Of a DNA stretch of 64,000 nucleotides, positions 43,053 through 52,448 are shown piece by piece (within the stretch, counting starts at the first letter, position 1; the number at the start of each line of letters is the position of its first letter). The notes under the pieces were generated by a model. That model did no database searches and was not told the DNA's origin. It was given only the letters and a program-made list of their open reading frames with translations. Origin of the DNA: Spirosoma sordidisoli (GTDB lineage: Bacteria > Bacteroidota > Bacteroidia > Cytophagales > Spirosomataceae); contig NZ_SBLB01000001.1 in assembly GCF_004138325.1 (NCBI RefSeq), positions 1,187,855 through 1,251,854 of the forward strand. Direction: 5' to 3'. Made by a program: the position numbers and the translations under genes.

Positions 43053-43353
43053 ACCGCAACCCCGTCGCACCTGGGCCATGCGCCTGTTTTGGGTGCTGGC
43101 CATGGGGCTTATGATCTGGCTGTATCAGGCATCGCCCCGCTACAGCCTGCGTACATACCTCACATCGGCGGGCTGGGGTTATGATATTCTGCGTAATAAC
43201 GTACCGCTCATCCATCAGCCAACCCAGCCAGCCGTAGTGGGCAGGCTGGGGTTCGAGAGCGAAGAACACGCCCGGCGTGTTGGCGAACGGGCCATCGCCA
43301 AAATCAGACAGGGCCAGTTCCCCCCCACCCTCAGCCCCGCCGACCTTAAATAA
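43042..43353 (+). CDS. DUF4907 protein
   Basis: A 103-residue protein from the ATG at 43042, which overlaps the Kelch gene's end. It has an N-terminal membrane segment (MRLFWVLAMGLMIWLY), then SAGWGYDILRNNVPLIHQPT and GRLGFESEEHARRVGERAI, the core of DUF4907. The domain is small and uncharacterised; known examples sit beside Kelch and DUF4270 genes (recollection, not checked). The close spacing on both sides supports one transcript. Confidence 0.82.
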   Translation: MTTKPQPRRTWAMRLFWVLAMGLMIWLYQASPRYSLRTYLTSAGWGYDILRNNVPLIHQPTQPAVVGRLGFESEEHARRVGERAIAKIRQGQFPPTLSPADLK

Positions 43354-43380
43354 CAGGCCGACGGCTCACCGCACATACAC

Positions 43381-44694
43381 ATGTTTATTACTTCATTTAG
43401 AGCCAGGACTACGGCCTTCCTGGGTCTGCTGCTCATCGGCACGAGTTGCCAGCAGGGCGACCTCGACGTGGGTCAGCAGATAATCAGTCCGCTGGAGTTG
43501 GCCATTACGCCCATCGACACGTTTCGGGTTGACGCGGCTACGGTTCTGACCGACACCTTTGCCACTTCGGCCGATAGCAGCGTACTGGTAGGTCAGTGGA
43601 CCGACGCCCTGACGGGTCGCACGTCGGCACTTGGGTTTTCGGCGGTAAGCTACGTCAGCCATGATCTGCCCGACCGGACCGGCGCCCGCTTCGACTCGCT
43701 GGTGCTGGTGCTGCCGCTGGGAACAGCCTACGGTGACACGACAACCCCGACAACCTTACGCGTACATCGGCTCACCGAAACCGTAGATACCAAGACTTAC
43801 TACAACCTCGATGCCGTTGGGTACGAAGTCTCGTCATTTCTGGTAAAAACCGTTCAGCCCCGGCCCGGCTCCGGCAGCAGGCAGGTGCGGCTGAAACTAC
43901 CGGACGCTTACGGGCAGTCGCTTTTTGCAGCCCTTCGCAGCCGAACGATTTCGGACAACGAAACCTTCCATAACCTGCTGAAAGGGTTCGCCTTTGTAGC
44001 CGACCCGACCTCGGCCAATCTGTTGCTCAAACTCGCTATTTCATCCGGATCGGCGGGGCTTGTGCTCTATTACCACGAAAACGATCTCAATCAGACGCGA
44101 AGCACCCTCCGATTTCCGCTGGAAGGAGGGCATTTCAGCCAGATCGTAACCAGCCGGAGCGGCACTCCGCTGGTAGCGCTGACTGACCGCAGCCGTTCCG
44201 TAGCCAGCAGCCAGACCGAGCGTACGAGTTTTGTTATACCGGCAGCCATGCTACAGACCCGGCTCAGCTTCCCGTCAATCGGTCAGCTGGCCCTGCTCGA
44301 AACGTTTCGGGGTCTCAACCGCGCCGAACTGATCGTTGAACCCGTCGGTCAGAACCCGCGCAGCAACGCAGCCCCACCCGCCCAGCTAGTACTGTTCCAG
44401 ACCAACAGCCAGAACGAACGGCTGGCTATCGTTCCCGACGGAACGGGTGGTAGCAGCACCGTAGGCGCCACCTACAGCTACAGCCTGACCGACCTCGAAC
44501 AGCAGGGCCAGTACGTGTTCGACCTGACGTATTACCTCAATGAAATTCTCAGCAACCGGCTTACCAACCGCCCCCTTTTGCTGACGGCGGTTACCAGCGC
44601 GGCCCGGCTTCCGCAGGAACGGCTAACCCTCGGCGACAACAGCAACGGAACCTACCGGATGCGGCTGAAGCTGTACGCTACGTTCGGAAAATAG
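43381..44694 (+). CDS. DUF4270 lipoprotein
   Basis: A 437-residue protein with a lipoprotein signal (IGTSC, Cys23). It matches DUF4270, a long beta-rich Bacteroidota family. The N-terminal part has DTFRVDAATVLTDTFATSAD and the GARFDSLVLVLPL strand; the C-terminal part has the repeating RAELIVEPVGQN and ILSNRLTNRPLLLTAV. It is surface- or periplasm-exposed and of unknown function. It follows DUF4907 after 27 bases. No terminator was seen after it. Confidence 0.85.
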   Translation: MFITSFRARTTAFLGLLLIGTSCQQGDLDVGQQIISPLELAITPIDTFRVDAATVLTDTFATSADSSVLVGQWTDALTGRTSALGFSAVSYVSHDLPDRTGARFDSLVLVLPLGTAYGDTTTPTTLRVHRLTETVDTKTYYNLDAVGYEVSSFLVKTVQPRPGSGSRQVRLKLPDAYGQSLFAALRSRTISDNETFHNLLKGFAFVADPTSANLLLKLAISSGSAGLVLYYHENDLNQTRSTLRFPLEGGHFSQIVTSRSGTPLVALTDRSRSVASSQTERTSFVIPAAMLQTRLSFPSIGQLALLETFRGLNRAELIVEPVGQNPRSNAAPPAQLVLFQTNSQNERLAIVPDGTGGSSTVGATYSYSLTDLEQQGQYVFDLTYYLNEILSNRLTNRPLLLTAVTSAARLPQERLTLGDNSNGTYRMRLKLYATFGK

Positions 44695-44739
44695 GACGTA
44701 AACTCAGTTTCTGTAACCAAAGCCGCCGTAAACGGGATG

Positions 44740-45055
44740 GGTTAGATGTGATGGATGGCGGGTGTCACGGCTCGACACGCCCGACGCCGTCATCATGATT
44801 GTCACCTACGGGCTAACGGCCTGGCTGGCCGCAGCAGGTGGTAAAAAAACGGGCTGAACAGAAGCCGTGGTTACCCATTGCGATGGGTGCCAAGGTCCTG
44901 GCCGACATCGGAACCAATCTGCAACTCGCCCGCGAAGAATGGGCCGATAACAAAGCATTCTGCGCCTATTGCCAGACCGCGTCGGTACTGTAAATGGCTT
45001 CCGCAGCGCTGGCCGCACCGGAAGTGATCAAAGCCATAGGGCGGGGTGACTGGCA
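44740..45055 (+). pseudogene. Broken vitamin K epoxide reductase (VKOR)-family gene
   Basis: Three reading-frame pieces read like one VKOR-family protein. Frame A gives LDTPDAVIMIVTYGLTAWLA then stops (44855). After an A7 run (44843-44849) frame B gives KPWLPIAMGAKVLADIG and EWADNKAFCAYCQTA, including the CxxC active site, then an in-frame TAA (44991-44993), then MASAALAAPEVIKAI. The N-terminal part is missing. The gene is thus inactivated by a frameshift at the A-run and a stop. The family would oxidise or reduce disulfides through quinone. No intact gene occupies 44695-45183. Confidence 0.65.
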
Positions 45056-45183
45056 AATCCTGACAGTTTGTTTAGGGTTTTTATGCTTTTGCTAAACAAT
45101 ATTACCAAACAGTCGTTTGGGAAAGGTACACCCATACATGTGGGAAACTGTGCGCTTAACAACCAATAACAAATCGAAACATT

Positions 45184-46158
45184 ATGTTCGCTAAAACCTC
45201 TAAGCAATCGCTCCGGGCGTTTGGTTTATTGTCTAGCCTGTTCCTGGCGCTGGCCCTGACGTTTTCGGCCTGTAAAGACGAAGAAAATCCGACAATTCCT
45301 CCCCCGCAAAATATTGTTGACCTGGTCGTTTCAGGAAACCAGTTTACCCTGCTAGAAGCAGCCGTTACGCGGGCTGGTCTGGTAACAACCCTGTCGGGCA
45401 ACGGTCCTTTCACGGTGTTTGCTCCCACGGATGACGCCTTCCGGGCGGCTGGTTTTGCCGATGCGGCTGCCATCAATGCAGCTTCGGTAGCTACCCTGAC
45501 CAACATCCTGTTGTATCACGTTGTGAGCGGTACGGCCGTAGCGTCTTCGGCTATCCCGACGGCACAGACCTCGTATCCGACTTCGGTTTCGGGCAATGCA
45601 CCGATTTTCGTTACCAAAGCCAGCTCAGGCTCGGTATCGGTTAACAACGCCCGCGTACAGCAGGCCGACGTACAGGCAACCAACGGAGTTGTGCACGTAA
45701 TTGACCGGGTTCTGATGCCACCGGCCGGTAACGTACTGCAACTGGCGGCTGCCGATCCGCAGCTGTCGCTGCTGGTAGCTGCTGCCCAGCGGGGTGGTGC
45801 AGCCGTAACGGGAGCCCTGGGCGGAACGACACCCATTACTGTACTCGCTCCAACCAATGCCGCCTTCAATGCAGCCGGTTTTGCTGATGTAGCCGCCATC
45901 AACGCGGCTTCGGTAGCCACGCTAACGGCCGTACTGACCAATCACGTGATACCCAATGCCCGTGCCTATTCGCCTACGCTAGCCAATGGCCCCGTAACCA
46001 CCTTTGGCGGTGGCTCGCTGACAGTAGCCGTCGGTAGCAACAACGCGGTTACGCTGCTTAGCCGTGGTAACGGTACCAACGTATCGACCGTGACAACAGC
46101 CGACATCAACGCCACCAACGGGGTGATTCACAAGATCGACCGGGTGTTATTACCGTAG
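45184..46158 (+). CDS. Fasciclin (FAS1) domain lipoprotein, two domains
   Basis: A 324-residue protein with lipobox FSAC (Cys30). Two FAS1 domains follow, with near-identical motifs: GPFTVFAPTDDAFRAAGFAD / ITVLAPTNAAFNAAGFAD and VVHVIDRVLMP / VIHKIDRVLLP. FAS1 domains mediate adhesion and are common surface lipoproteins in Bacteroidota. Several Ala-rich segments suggest an internal duplication. The gene ends with a strong terminator. Confidence 0.9.
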   Translation: MFAKTSKQSLRAFGLLSSLFLALALTFSACKDEENPTIPPPQNIVDLVVSGNQFTLLEAAVTRAGLVTTLSGNGPFTVFAPTDDAFRAAGFADAAAINAASVATLTNILLYHVVSGTAVASSAIPTAQTSYPTSVSGNAPIFVTKASSGSVSVNNARVQQADVQATNGVVHVIDRVLMPPAGNVLQLAAADPQLSLLVAAAQRGGAAVTGALGGTTPITVLAPTNAAFNAAGFADVAAINAASVATLTAVLTNHVIPNARAYSPTLANGPVTTFGGGSLTVAVGSNNAVTLLSRGNGTNVSTVTTADINATNGVIHKIDRVLLP

Positions 46159-46188
46159 TCTTTTATCCGAGTTCCTAGCTATGAGAGT

Positions 46189-46221
46189 ACGGGCCAGCCT
46201 TCAGAGACTGGTCCGTTTTTT
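46189..46221 (+). terminator. Terminator of FAS1 gene
   Basis: A stem of ACGGGCCAG (46189-46197) with CTGGTCCGT (46208-46216, one G-T pair) is followed by a run of seven T. Confidence 0.88.
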
Positions 46222-46390
46222 TATGGCCTGCAGGCAGGCTTCTCCAAGCTAAATCCTGAATCAAAACCCGGTTTTGGCTGTTGTATTTGTATACCCAATA
46301 CCCCAGTTTATCGTCAATTTATCAGGGCGCAAGTAGGCTTTCTGGGCCCGACTTTCGACCTTTGGCGAATTGATCTGCGACTTTTATCGA

Positions 46391-49300
46391 ATGGCTAAAC
46401 CACAGAAAAAACTGTTTTTGTTAGACGCGCTGGCCCTCATCTACCGCGCGCATTTTGCGTTCAGCAAAGCCCCCCGCATCTCCTCCAGAGGGGTCAATAC
46501 CTCAGCCATCTTCGGCTTCATGAACGCCATGATCGAGGTGTTGTCGAAAGAAAAACCGACCCACATCGGTGTTGCCTTCGATTCATCGAAGAAAACCTTC
46601 CGGCACGAACAGTTTCCGATGTACAAAGCCACCCGGCAGTCGCAGCCCGAAGACATCAGCGTGGCTACGCCCTACATCAAGCAGATTATCGAAGCCATGC
46701 ACATCCCGATTCTGATCATGGACGGCTACGAAGCCGACGACATTATCGGGACCATCGCCAAGAAAGCGGCCCGCGCCGATTTTGAGGTGTATATGATGAC
46801 GCCCGATAAAGACTACGGGCAGCTGGTCGAAGAGCACGTTCATATCTACAAGCCCGCCTTCATGGGCAAGCCCGCCGAAAAGCTGGGGGTACCCGAAGTC
46901 CTGGAACGCTGGCAGATCGAACGCATCGAGCAGGTTACCGATATGCTCGGACTCGTTGGCGACTCGGTCGATAACATTCCGGGCATTCCGGGCATTGGCG
47001 AAAAAACAGCCCAGAAACTCATTGCCGACTTCGGCTCGGTCGAAAACCTGATTGCCAGTGCCGACCAGCTGAAGGGCAAACTCAAAGAGAATGTCGTCAA
47101 CTTTGCGGAGCAGGGTATGCTCTCCAAACAGCTGGCTACCATCCACCTCGATGTTCCGGTCGACTTCAACGAAGACCGGCTGCGGCATACCGAATATGAC
47201 AAACCCCGGCTGGCCGCCCTGCTCGATGAGCTGGAGTTCCGACAGATGAAAACGCGACTGCTCGGCGGCACCTACGACGAAAAACCGCTCCCCACCGCCT
47301 TTCAGAATAACCCGCCGGCCCAGATGAATCTGTTCGATTCACCCGCCGATCAGGCGCCGGCCTTCCTGCCGTTCCCCAACATGAGCGCGGTGAAGCCATC
47401 TGGCGCCGACGACCTGCCCTTCGATTTCGACTCGGCGTCTCCGGCTGCGGCCCAGCCCGCCGACAAGCCGAAGCGCACGAAGGTGAAAGCCCCGGTGGCG
47501 TCGGCGTCCGCTGCCACACCAGATGCCGTTACCGATACCAAAACAACCGACGATGCGCCGGGCGCTACCGTCACCGAAACCAGCGAACCGGCGTATCTGG
47601 ACGTTTTTCCCGACTACGAGATTGACGAGGTTCAGCCCGAGCGCCGGAAAAATATCTTATCGGTCATTCACGACTACCGACTGGTCGACACGGCCGAGCT
47701 GCGGGCCAGTCTGGTCCATTATCTGGGTCTTCAGAGCAGCCTCTGTTTCGACTCCGAAACAACGGCCATCGACCCCGTTGAGGCCGATCTGGTCGGGCTA
47801 TCGTTCGCCTACCGCCCGGGCGAGGCTTTTTACGTACCCGTTCCCGACGACCGGGCCGAAGCCCAGGCCATTGTAGATCAGTTTAAGCCGGTGTTCGAGA
47901 ATGCGGCTATTGAAAAAATCGGACAGAACCTCAAGTACGACCTGCTGATGCTGAAAAAGTACGGCGTCGAGGTGCAGGGCAAACTGTTCGATACCATGAT
48001 TGCGCACTATCTGATCGAGCCGGAAATGCGCCATAATATGGACATGATGGCCATGACCTACCTTAACTACCAGCCCGTTGAGATCGAAGCTCTGATTGGT
48101 AAAAAAGGGAAGGGACAGCTGACTATGCGCGATGTAGACGTGCAGAAAATAGTGGAGTACGCGGGCGAGGATGCCGACATCACCCTGCAACTGCGCAACG
48201 CCTTCGCGCCCCGGCTCGAAAAGGACAGCCTGCACAAACTATTCGATCAGGTCGAGATGCCGCTCGTGCAGGTGCTGGCCGACCTGGAGCTGGAAGGGAT
48301 CACCCTCGATACCAACGCCCTGGCCGAACTGTCGGCTATACTTGAGGTAGACATGCGACAGGTACAGCAGGAGATTTTTCAGATTGCGGGCGAGTCGTTC
48401 AACATCGGATCGCCGAAGCAGCTCGGCGAGGTTTTGTTCGATAAACTCAAGCTCGACAAGAACGCCAAGAAAACCCGTACCGGCCAGTACGCCACCGGCG
48501 AAGAAATCCTGTCGAAGCTGGAAGAAGAGCACGAAATTGCCCGCAAAATTCTCGACTACCGGGAGCTTATCAAGCTGAAGAACACCTACGTCGATGCGCT
48601 GCCGTTACTGATCAGCAAGCGTACGGGCCGCATTCATACCTCCTTCAACCAGGCCGTGGCCAGCACGGGGCGGCTTTCATCGGCCAACCCCAACCTGCAG
48701 AACATCCCAATCCGTACCCCCCGCGGTCAGGAGATACGGAAGGCGTTTGTGCCGCGCGGGCCGGAGTTCCTGATTATGTCGGCCGATTACTCGCAGATCG
48801 AACTCCGGATCATGGCCGCCTTCAGCGGAGACCAGACCATGCTCGATGCATTCAACAACAACGTCGACATCCATACGCAGACGGCCAGCAAGGTCTTCCA
48901 CGTGGGGCTCGGCGATGTCACCAGCGACATGCGCCGGAAGGCCAAAACCATCAACTTCGGCATCATCTACGGCATATCGTCGTTTGGCCTGAGCCAGCGG
49001 CTGAAGATTCCGCGCAAGGAAGCGGCTCAGATCATTGATGAGTACTTCACCGAGTTTCCGGCCATCAAAGCCTATATGGACCAGAGCGTTGAGAAGGCGC
49101 GTGGGTTCGGATACGCCGAAACGATTCTGGGCCGGCGCCGGTATCTGCGCGACATCAACTCCCGCAATGTAACCGACCGCATGTTTGCCGAACGAAACGC
49201 CGTAAACGCGCCTATTCAGGGGAGCGCAGCCGATATGCTGAAGATTGCCATGATCCAGATTCATGACTTCATGCGCCGGGAAAAGCTGAAATCGAAGATG

Positions 49301-49459
49301 ATCCTGACGGTACATGACGAACTGGTATTCGACGCCCACCGCGATGAGCTCGATCTGCTGCGCGAGCATGTCGATCATATCATGAAGAACGCTATTCCGA
49401 TGGGGGTTCAGATGGAAACCGGCATCGGCGTCGGAGAAAACTGGCTGGTTGCCCACTAG
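46391..49459 (+). CDS. polA: DNA polymerase I with long inter-domain linker
   Basis: A 1022-residue Pol I from the ATG at 46391 (MAKPQKK); the ATG at 46370 adds seven residues and is less likely. The 5'-3' exonuclease domain has DGYEADDIIG and GIPGIGEKTAQKLI. The proofreading domain is intact: Asp454-x-Glu456, GQNLKYDLLM and YAGEDAD. Polymerase residues are Asp799 (DYSQIELR) and Asp976 (VHDELV). Residues about 300-425 form a Pro/Ala/Asp-rich linker not usual in Proteobacterial Pol I, with QMNLF at 311-315 resembling a clamp-binding motif. It acts in repair and Okazaki-fragment processing. Confidence 0.96.
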   Translation: MAKPQKKLFLLDALALIYRAHFAFSKAPRISSRGVNTSAIFGFMNAMIEVLSKEKPTHIGVAFDSSKKTFRHEQFPMYKATRQSQPEDISVATPYIKQIIEAMHIPILIMDGYEADDIIGTIAKKAARADFEVYMMTPDKDYGQLVEEHVHIYKPAFMGKPAEKLGVPEVLERWQIERIEQVTDMLGLVGDSVDNIPGIPGIGEKTAQKLIADFGSVENLIASADQLKGKLKENVVNFAEQGMLSKQLATIHLDVPVDFNEDRLRHTEYDKPRLAALLDELEFRQMKTRLLGGTYDEKPLPTAFQNNPPAQMNLFDSPADQAPAFLPFPNMSAVKPSGADDLPFDFDSASPAAAQPADKPKRTKVKAPVASASAATPDAVTDTKTTDDAPGATVTETSEPAYLDVFPDYEIDEVQPERRKNILSVIHDYRLVDTAELRASLVHYLGLQSSLCFDSETTAIDPVEADLVGLSFAYRPGEAFYVPVPDDRAEAQAIVDQFKPVFENAAIEKIGQNLKYDLLMLKKYGVEVQGKLFDTMIAHYLIEPEMRHNMDMMAMTYLNYQPVEIEALIGKKGKGQLTMRDVDVQKIVEYAGEDADITLQLRNAFAPRLEKDSLHKLFDQVEMPLVQVLADLELEGITLDTNALAELSAILEVDMRQVQQEIFQIAGESFNIGSPKQLGEVLFDKLKLDKNAKKTRTGQYATGEEILSKLEEEHEIARKILDYRELIKLKNTYVDALPLLISKRTGRIHTSFNQAVASTGRLSSANPNLQNIPIRTPRGQEIRKAFVPRGPEFLIMSADYSQIELRIMAAFSGDQTMLDAFNNNVDIHTQTASKVFHVGLGDVTSDMRRKAKTINFGIIYGISSFGLSQRLKIPRKEAAQIIDEYFTEFPAIKAYMDQSVEKARGFGYAETILGRRRYLRDINSRNVTDRMFAERNAVNAPIQGSAADMLKIAMIQIHDFMRREKLKSKMILTVHDELVFDAHRDELDLLREHVDHIMKNAIPMGVQMETGIGVGENWLVAH

Positions 49460-49525
49460 TTCATCCGCCTGGCGGTAGATTTATCGGCTCGGCGGCCCGG
49501 TCATACAATATCCCAACGATCCTAA

Positions 49526-49565
49526 AACCGGATGCTGTACGTTGATGCAGCATCCGGTTTTTGTT
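49526..49565 (+). terminator. Terminator of polA
   Basis: A perfect 12-bp stem (49526-49537 with 49548-49559) followed by a T-rich tract, 66 bases after the polA stop. Confidence 0.85.
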
Positions 49566-49635
49566 TGGGCTCGCTCCGTATTGTAACTATCACCCAAAGC
49601 TGTACATTGCTTTACTTACTCTTAACCTGACACGT

Positions 49636-50604
49636 ATGATTATTCTAAGCATCCTATTCTTTCTGGCGGTACTTATCGCGTTTCTGTCTATCGTTATCGT
49701 TCAGCAGGGTACGGTAGCGGTTATTACCATTTTTGGGAAATACGCCCGCGTTATGACCCCGGGGCTGAACTTCAAGATTCCTTTCATCGAGTTCATCTAC
49801 CGGCGCATCTCCATCCAGAACCGGTCGGTCGAGCTGGCGTTCCAGGCCATTACGGCCGACCAGGCCAACGTCAATTTCAAGGCTATGCTGGTGTATTCGG
49901 TCCTGAACCAGGCCGAGGAAACCATAAAAAACGTGGCGTTCAAGTTTATCGACGAGGCTTCGTTCATGCAGGCGCTCATCCGCACCATCGAAGGGTCCAT
50001 CCGTAGTTTTGTAGCCACCAAGCGGCAGTCCGAAATTCTGGCCCTGCGTTCCGAAATTATCGAACACGTGAAGGCGCAGCTCGACAGCCTACTCGAAAGC
50101 TGGGGCTATCACCTGACCGACCTGCAACTGAATGATATTGCGTTCGACGAGGTAATCATGCGCTCGATGGCGCAGGTAGTAGCCTCCTCCAACCTTAAGG
50201 CAGCCGCCGAAAACGAAGGGCAGGCATTGCTCATCACCAAAACCAAAGCGGCCGAAGCCGAAGGGAATGCCATAAAAATATCCGCCGAAGCCGAAAAAAC
50301 GGCCGCTCAGCTGCGGGGGCAGGGGGTGGCGCTGTTCCGCGAGGAGGTAGCCAGAGGTATGGCCGAGTCGGCCAAGGTCATGAACGAAGCCGATCTCGAT
50401 GCGTCCCTGATCCTCTTCTCGATCTGGACGGAAGCCGTCAAGCATTTTGCCGAAAACAGCCGGGGCAACGTTATCTTCCTCGATGGGTCGACCGAAGGTA
50501 TGGAAAAGACCATGAAACAGCTGCTGGCTATCGAAAAGCTGAACAAAGTTCCCGAAATAGCCTCCATCGTTACGCCCGACCCAAAAGCCCGCAACACGGA
50601 CTAA
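49636..50604 (+). CDS. SPFH/band 7 membrane protein
   Basis: A 322-residue protein from the ATG at 49636, which gives the N-terminal membrane helix (MIILSILFFLAVLIAFLSIV) directly before VQQGTVAVITIFGKYARVM. The SPFH domain follows (PGLNFKIPFIEFIYRR, then DEASFMQALIRTIEGSIRSF). A long Ala/Glu coiled coil with ITKTKAAEAEGNAIKIS follows. Band 7 proteins oligomerise in membrane domains and often regulate proteases. No NfeD partner gene is adjacent. Confidence 0.92.
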   Translation: MIILSILFFLAVLIAFLSIVIVQQGTVAVITIFGKYARVMTPGLNFKIPFIEFIYRRISIQNRSVELAFQAITADQANVNFKAMLVYSVLNQAEETIKNVAFKFIDEASFMQALIRTIEGSIRSFVATKRQSEILALRSEIIEHVKAQLDSLLESWGYHLTDLQLNDIAFDEVIMRSMAQVVASSNLKAAAENEGQALLITKTKAAEAEGNAIKISAEAEKTAAQLRGQGVALFREEVARGMAESAKVMNEADLDASLILFSIWTEAVKHFAENSRGNVIFLDGSTEGMEKTMKQLLAIEKLNKVPEIASIVTPDPKARNTD

Positions 50605-50646
50605 TGGTCCGCCTGCCGGGTCATGATCTGGCCAGCCTGGCGTTGA

Positions 50647-51147
50647 TCAGTGAGACCCAACGGGCTGATCGGTCAGGCGCTGGTTGATGCCATAAATCGC
50701 GTGCTGACACAGCATAATAAACGCCAGCACCGTATGCACCGATTCGAGCAGGATACGACCGTTATTGGTGTCGATTACCAGCCGCATCAACGTCTGCCCC
50801 TGTTCTTCGTGTAGCGCGGACGGGAAGGTGGCGGGCGTCGGCACGAACAGCATCAGGAGCCAGTCGGTGAGCAGACATATTAACGACACCCACAGGAGCC
50901 AGCCCGATATACCGGCGGGCCGTTTCCAGATGATAAGCCCGTTGAGGATAGTCAGGAACAGGAACGGTATGATATGTTCCGGTATCATGCGTTGTTCGTG
51001 CAGGGCATGATAGGTCACAAAATCAGGCACTCCCATCAGAGCCCGCGACGGATAAGCGACGAAATAGTCCATCATGGCGGTTCCGTAGCTGTAGAACGCG
51101 AGGGCGCAGAAAGCACTGATGAGCAGGGTTTTGTTTACTGATGTCAT
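50647..51147 (-). CDS. Four-helix membrane protein of unknown function
   Basis: A 166-residue protein from the ATG at 51147 (MTSVNKTLLISAFCALAFYS). Four hydrophobic helices with conserved-looking DYFVAYPSRALMG, HALHEQRMIPEHIIPFLFLT and a final LESVHTVLAFIMLCQHAIYG. The pattern is similar to small DUF1772-like proteins, but I cannot assign a family with confidence. The 288 bases upstream contain no gene I can support. Confidence 0.55.
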   Translation of the reverse strand: MTSVNKTLLISAFCALAFYSYGTAMMDYFVAYPSRALMGVPDFVTYHALHEQRMIPEHIIPFLFLTILNGLIIWKRPAGISGWLLWVSLICLLTDWLLMLFVPTPATFPSALHEEQGQTLMRLVIDTNNGRILLESVHTVLAFIMLCQHAIYGINQRLTDQPVGSH

Positions 51148-51435
51148 GAGAGGAAAGGCTGTACTAATTTCGGCAACAAATATAATCACAAGCAAAGCTA
51201 TAGGACTATATTACTTTACTACTAAATACTGACAAACAGCACCTTACAATAAATATTTACCCAACCATTCGGTTAGTTTAGGGAACCGGCCGGGAGAAAG
51301 GTAACCCGCGCCCCTGGCTGGATTAGACCGGAGGAGTAGGTATTCGCTGTAAACACAGTTGTCTGTTCCTGGTTATCAGTGACAGTGAACCACCAGGCGG
51401 GCGAACTGATAGGCCCCCTGCCAGCATCAACTGTT

Positions 51436-52164
51436 ATGACAAACCTACTTTTCCCTACTGATTTTTCGTCCAGCACCACCGCTCCGTTAAACTGGGTTCG
51501 ACTGTTTGCCCGCAAGACGGGGGCCACGGTTACCCTGTTGCACGTGTACCAGCCCATGATTGCCGACACGACCCTGCCTACCCTGGGCGATCCGGGCCTG
51601 GGCCTGGCCGCGTCGCAGGAGATTGAAGACATAAGCCAGCAACGCCTGTCACAACTGGCCGCTGACCTGCAGGCTGAAGGCCTCTCTGTCGTGACAGACT
51701 GGCGGATCGGCTCCGTTGAAGATGAAATTCTCGACGCAGCCCGCGAAACCTCGGCGGATCTGATCATCATGGGTCGTAGCTCGCTCAGCAGTTTCTTTGA
51801 CCGGCTGGCCGGCAGTGCCGTTTCTGAAGTTGCCGACTCCGCTATCTGCCCGGTTCTCATCGTACCTATGGTCGAAGAAGGCACCCTGGCTCCCCAGGCG
51901 CAGGTCCGCACCATTGCCTACGCCATGCAGTCGGGAACGACCCAGGCCAATGTGTCGGCCCAGACCGATTCGCTCGTCGATACCTTCGATGCGCAACTGC
52001 AGATCCTGACCGAAGACCAGCTCAAAAATCCGCCCGTCGACCTGATTGTGATGCAGCTCTACCCCCAATCGGGTTTCCTGGATGGTCTGCTCCACCCAAA
52101 CCGGACCTCGGCCCTGATCGAGACATCGGACGTACCGGTTCTCATTTATCACCAGCCTAAATAA
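51436..52164 (+). CDS. Universal stress protein, two-domain
   Basis: A 242-residue protein from the ATG at 51436 (MTNLLFPTDFSSSTTAPLNW), matching the usual USP opening; the ATG at 51379 is rejected. Domain 1 ends with an ATP-binding-like loop MGRSSLSSFFDRLAGSAV, where the second Gly of the G-2x-G-9x-G(S/T) motif is Ser. Domain 2 (about residue 150 onward, VRTIAYAMQSGTTQANV) is degenerate. Two-domain USPs are frequent in Bacteroidota. ATP binding may be lost. Confidence 0.88.
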   Translation: MTNLLFPTDFSSSTTAPLNWVRLFARKTGATVTLLHVYQPMIADTTLPTLGDPGLGLAASQEIEDISQQRLSQLAADLQAEGLSVVTDWRIGSVEDEILDAARETSADLIIMGRSSLSSFFDRLAGSAVSEVADSAICPVLIVPMVEEGTLAPQAQVRTIAYAMQSGTTQANVSAQTDSLVDTFDAQLQILTEDQLKNPPVDLIVMQLYPQSGFLDGLLHPNRTSALIETSDVPVLIYHQPK

Positions 52165-52448
52165 CACCCGCTTATACCGCTGTCATACTGTTTCGGGAGC
52201 GACGCAACGAACCGGAGCCTGCTGGCGTATCGGGACTATCCAGCAAATACCTCATCACCAGATACCGTACGAAAACAAAATTGGCGCGTTGGCTGGTAAT
52301 CAATTACTTTTCACGTCATTAGATACCCGAGTTTGTATATTAGCTAAGCGTAGAGTTTGTCGGCTACTGCATCAGTGCGTCCGCGTAGCGTGGCATTTAC
52401 AGTATCAGAGTGCTGAGTGAATGTAGCGTTTCAGGTAACGGTTGTTGT

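Noticed and set aside
51273..51425. Minus-strand fragment reading SGLIQPGARVTFLPAGS
   Set aside because: Looks protein-like near its end, but it is short and runs antisense into the USP start; a remnant is possible but cannot be supported.
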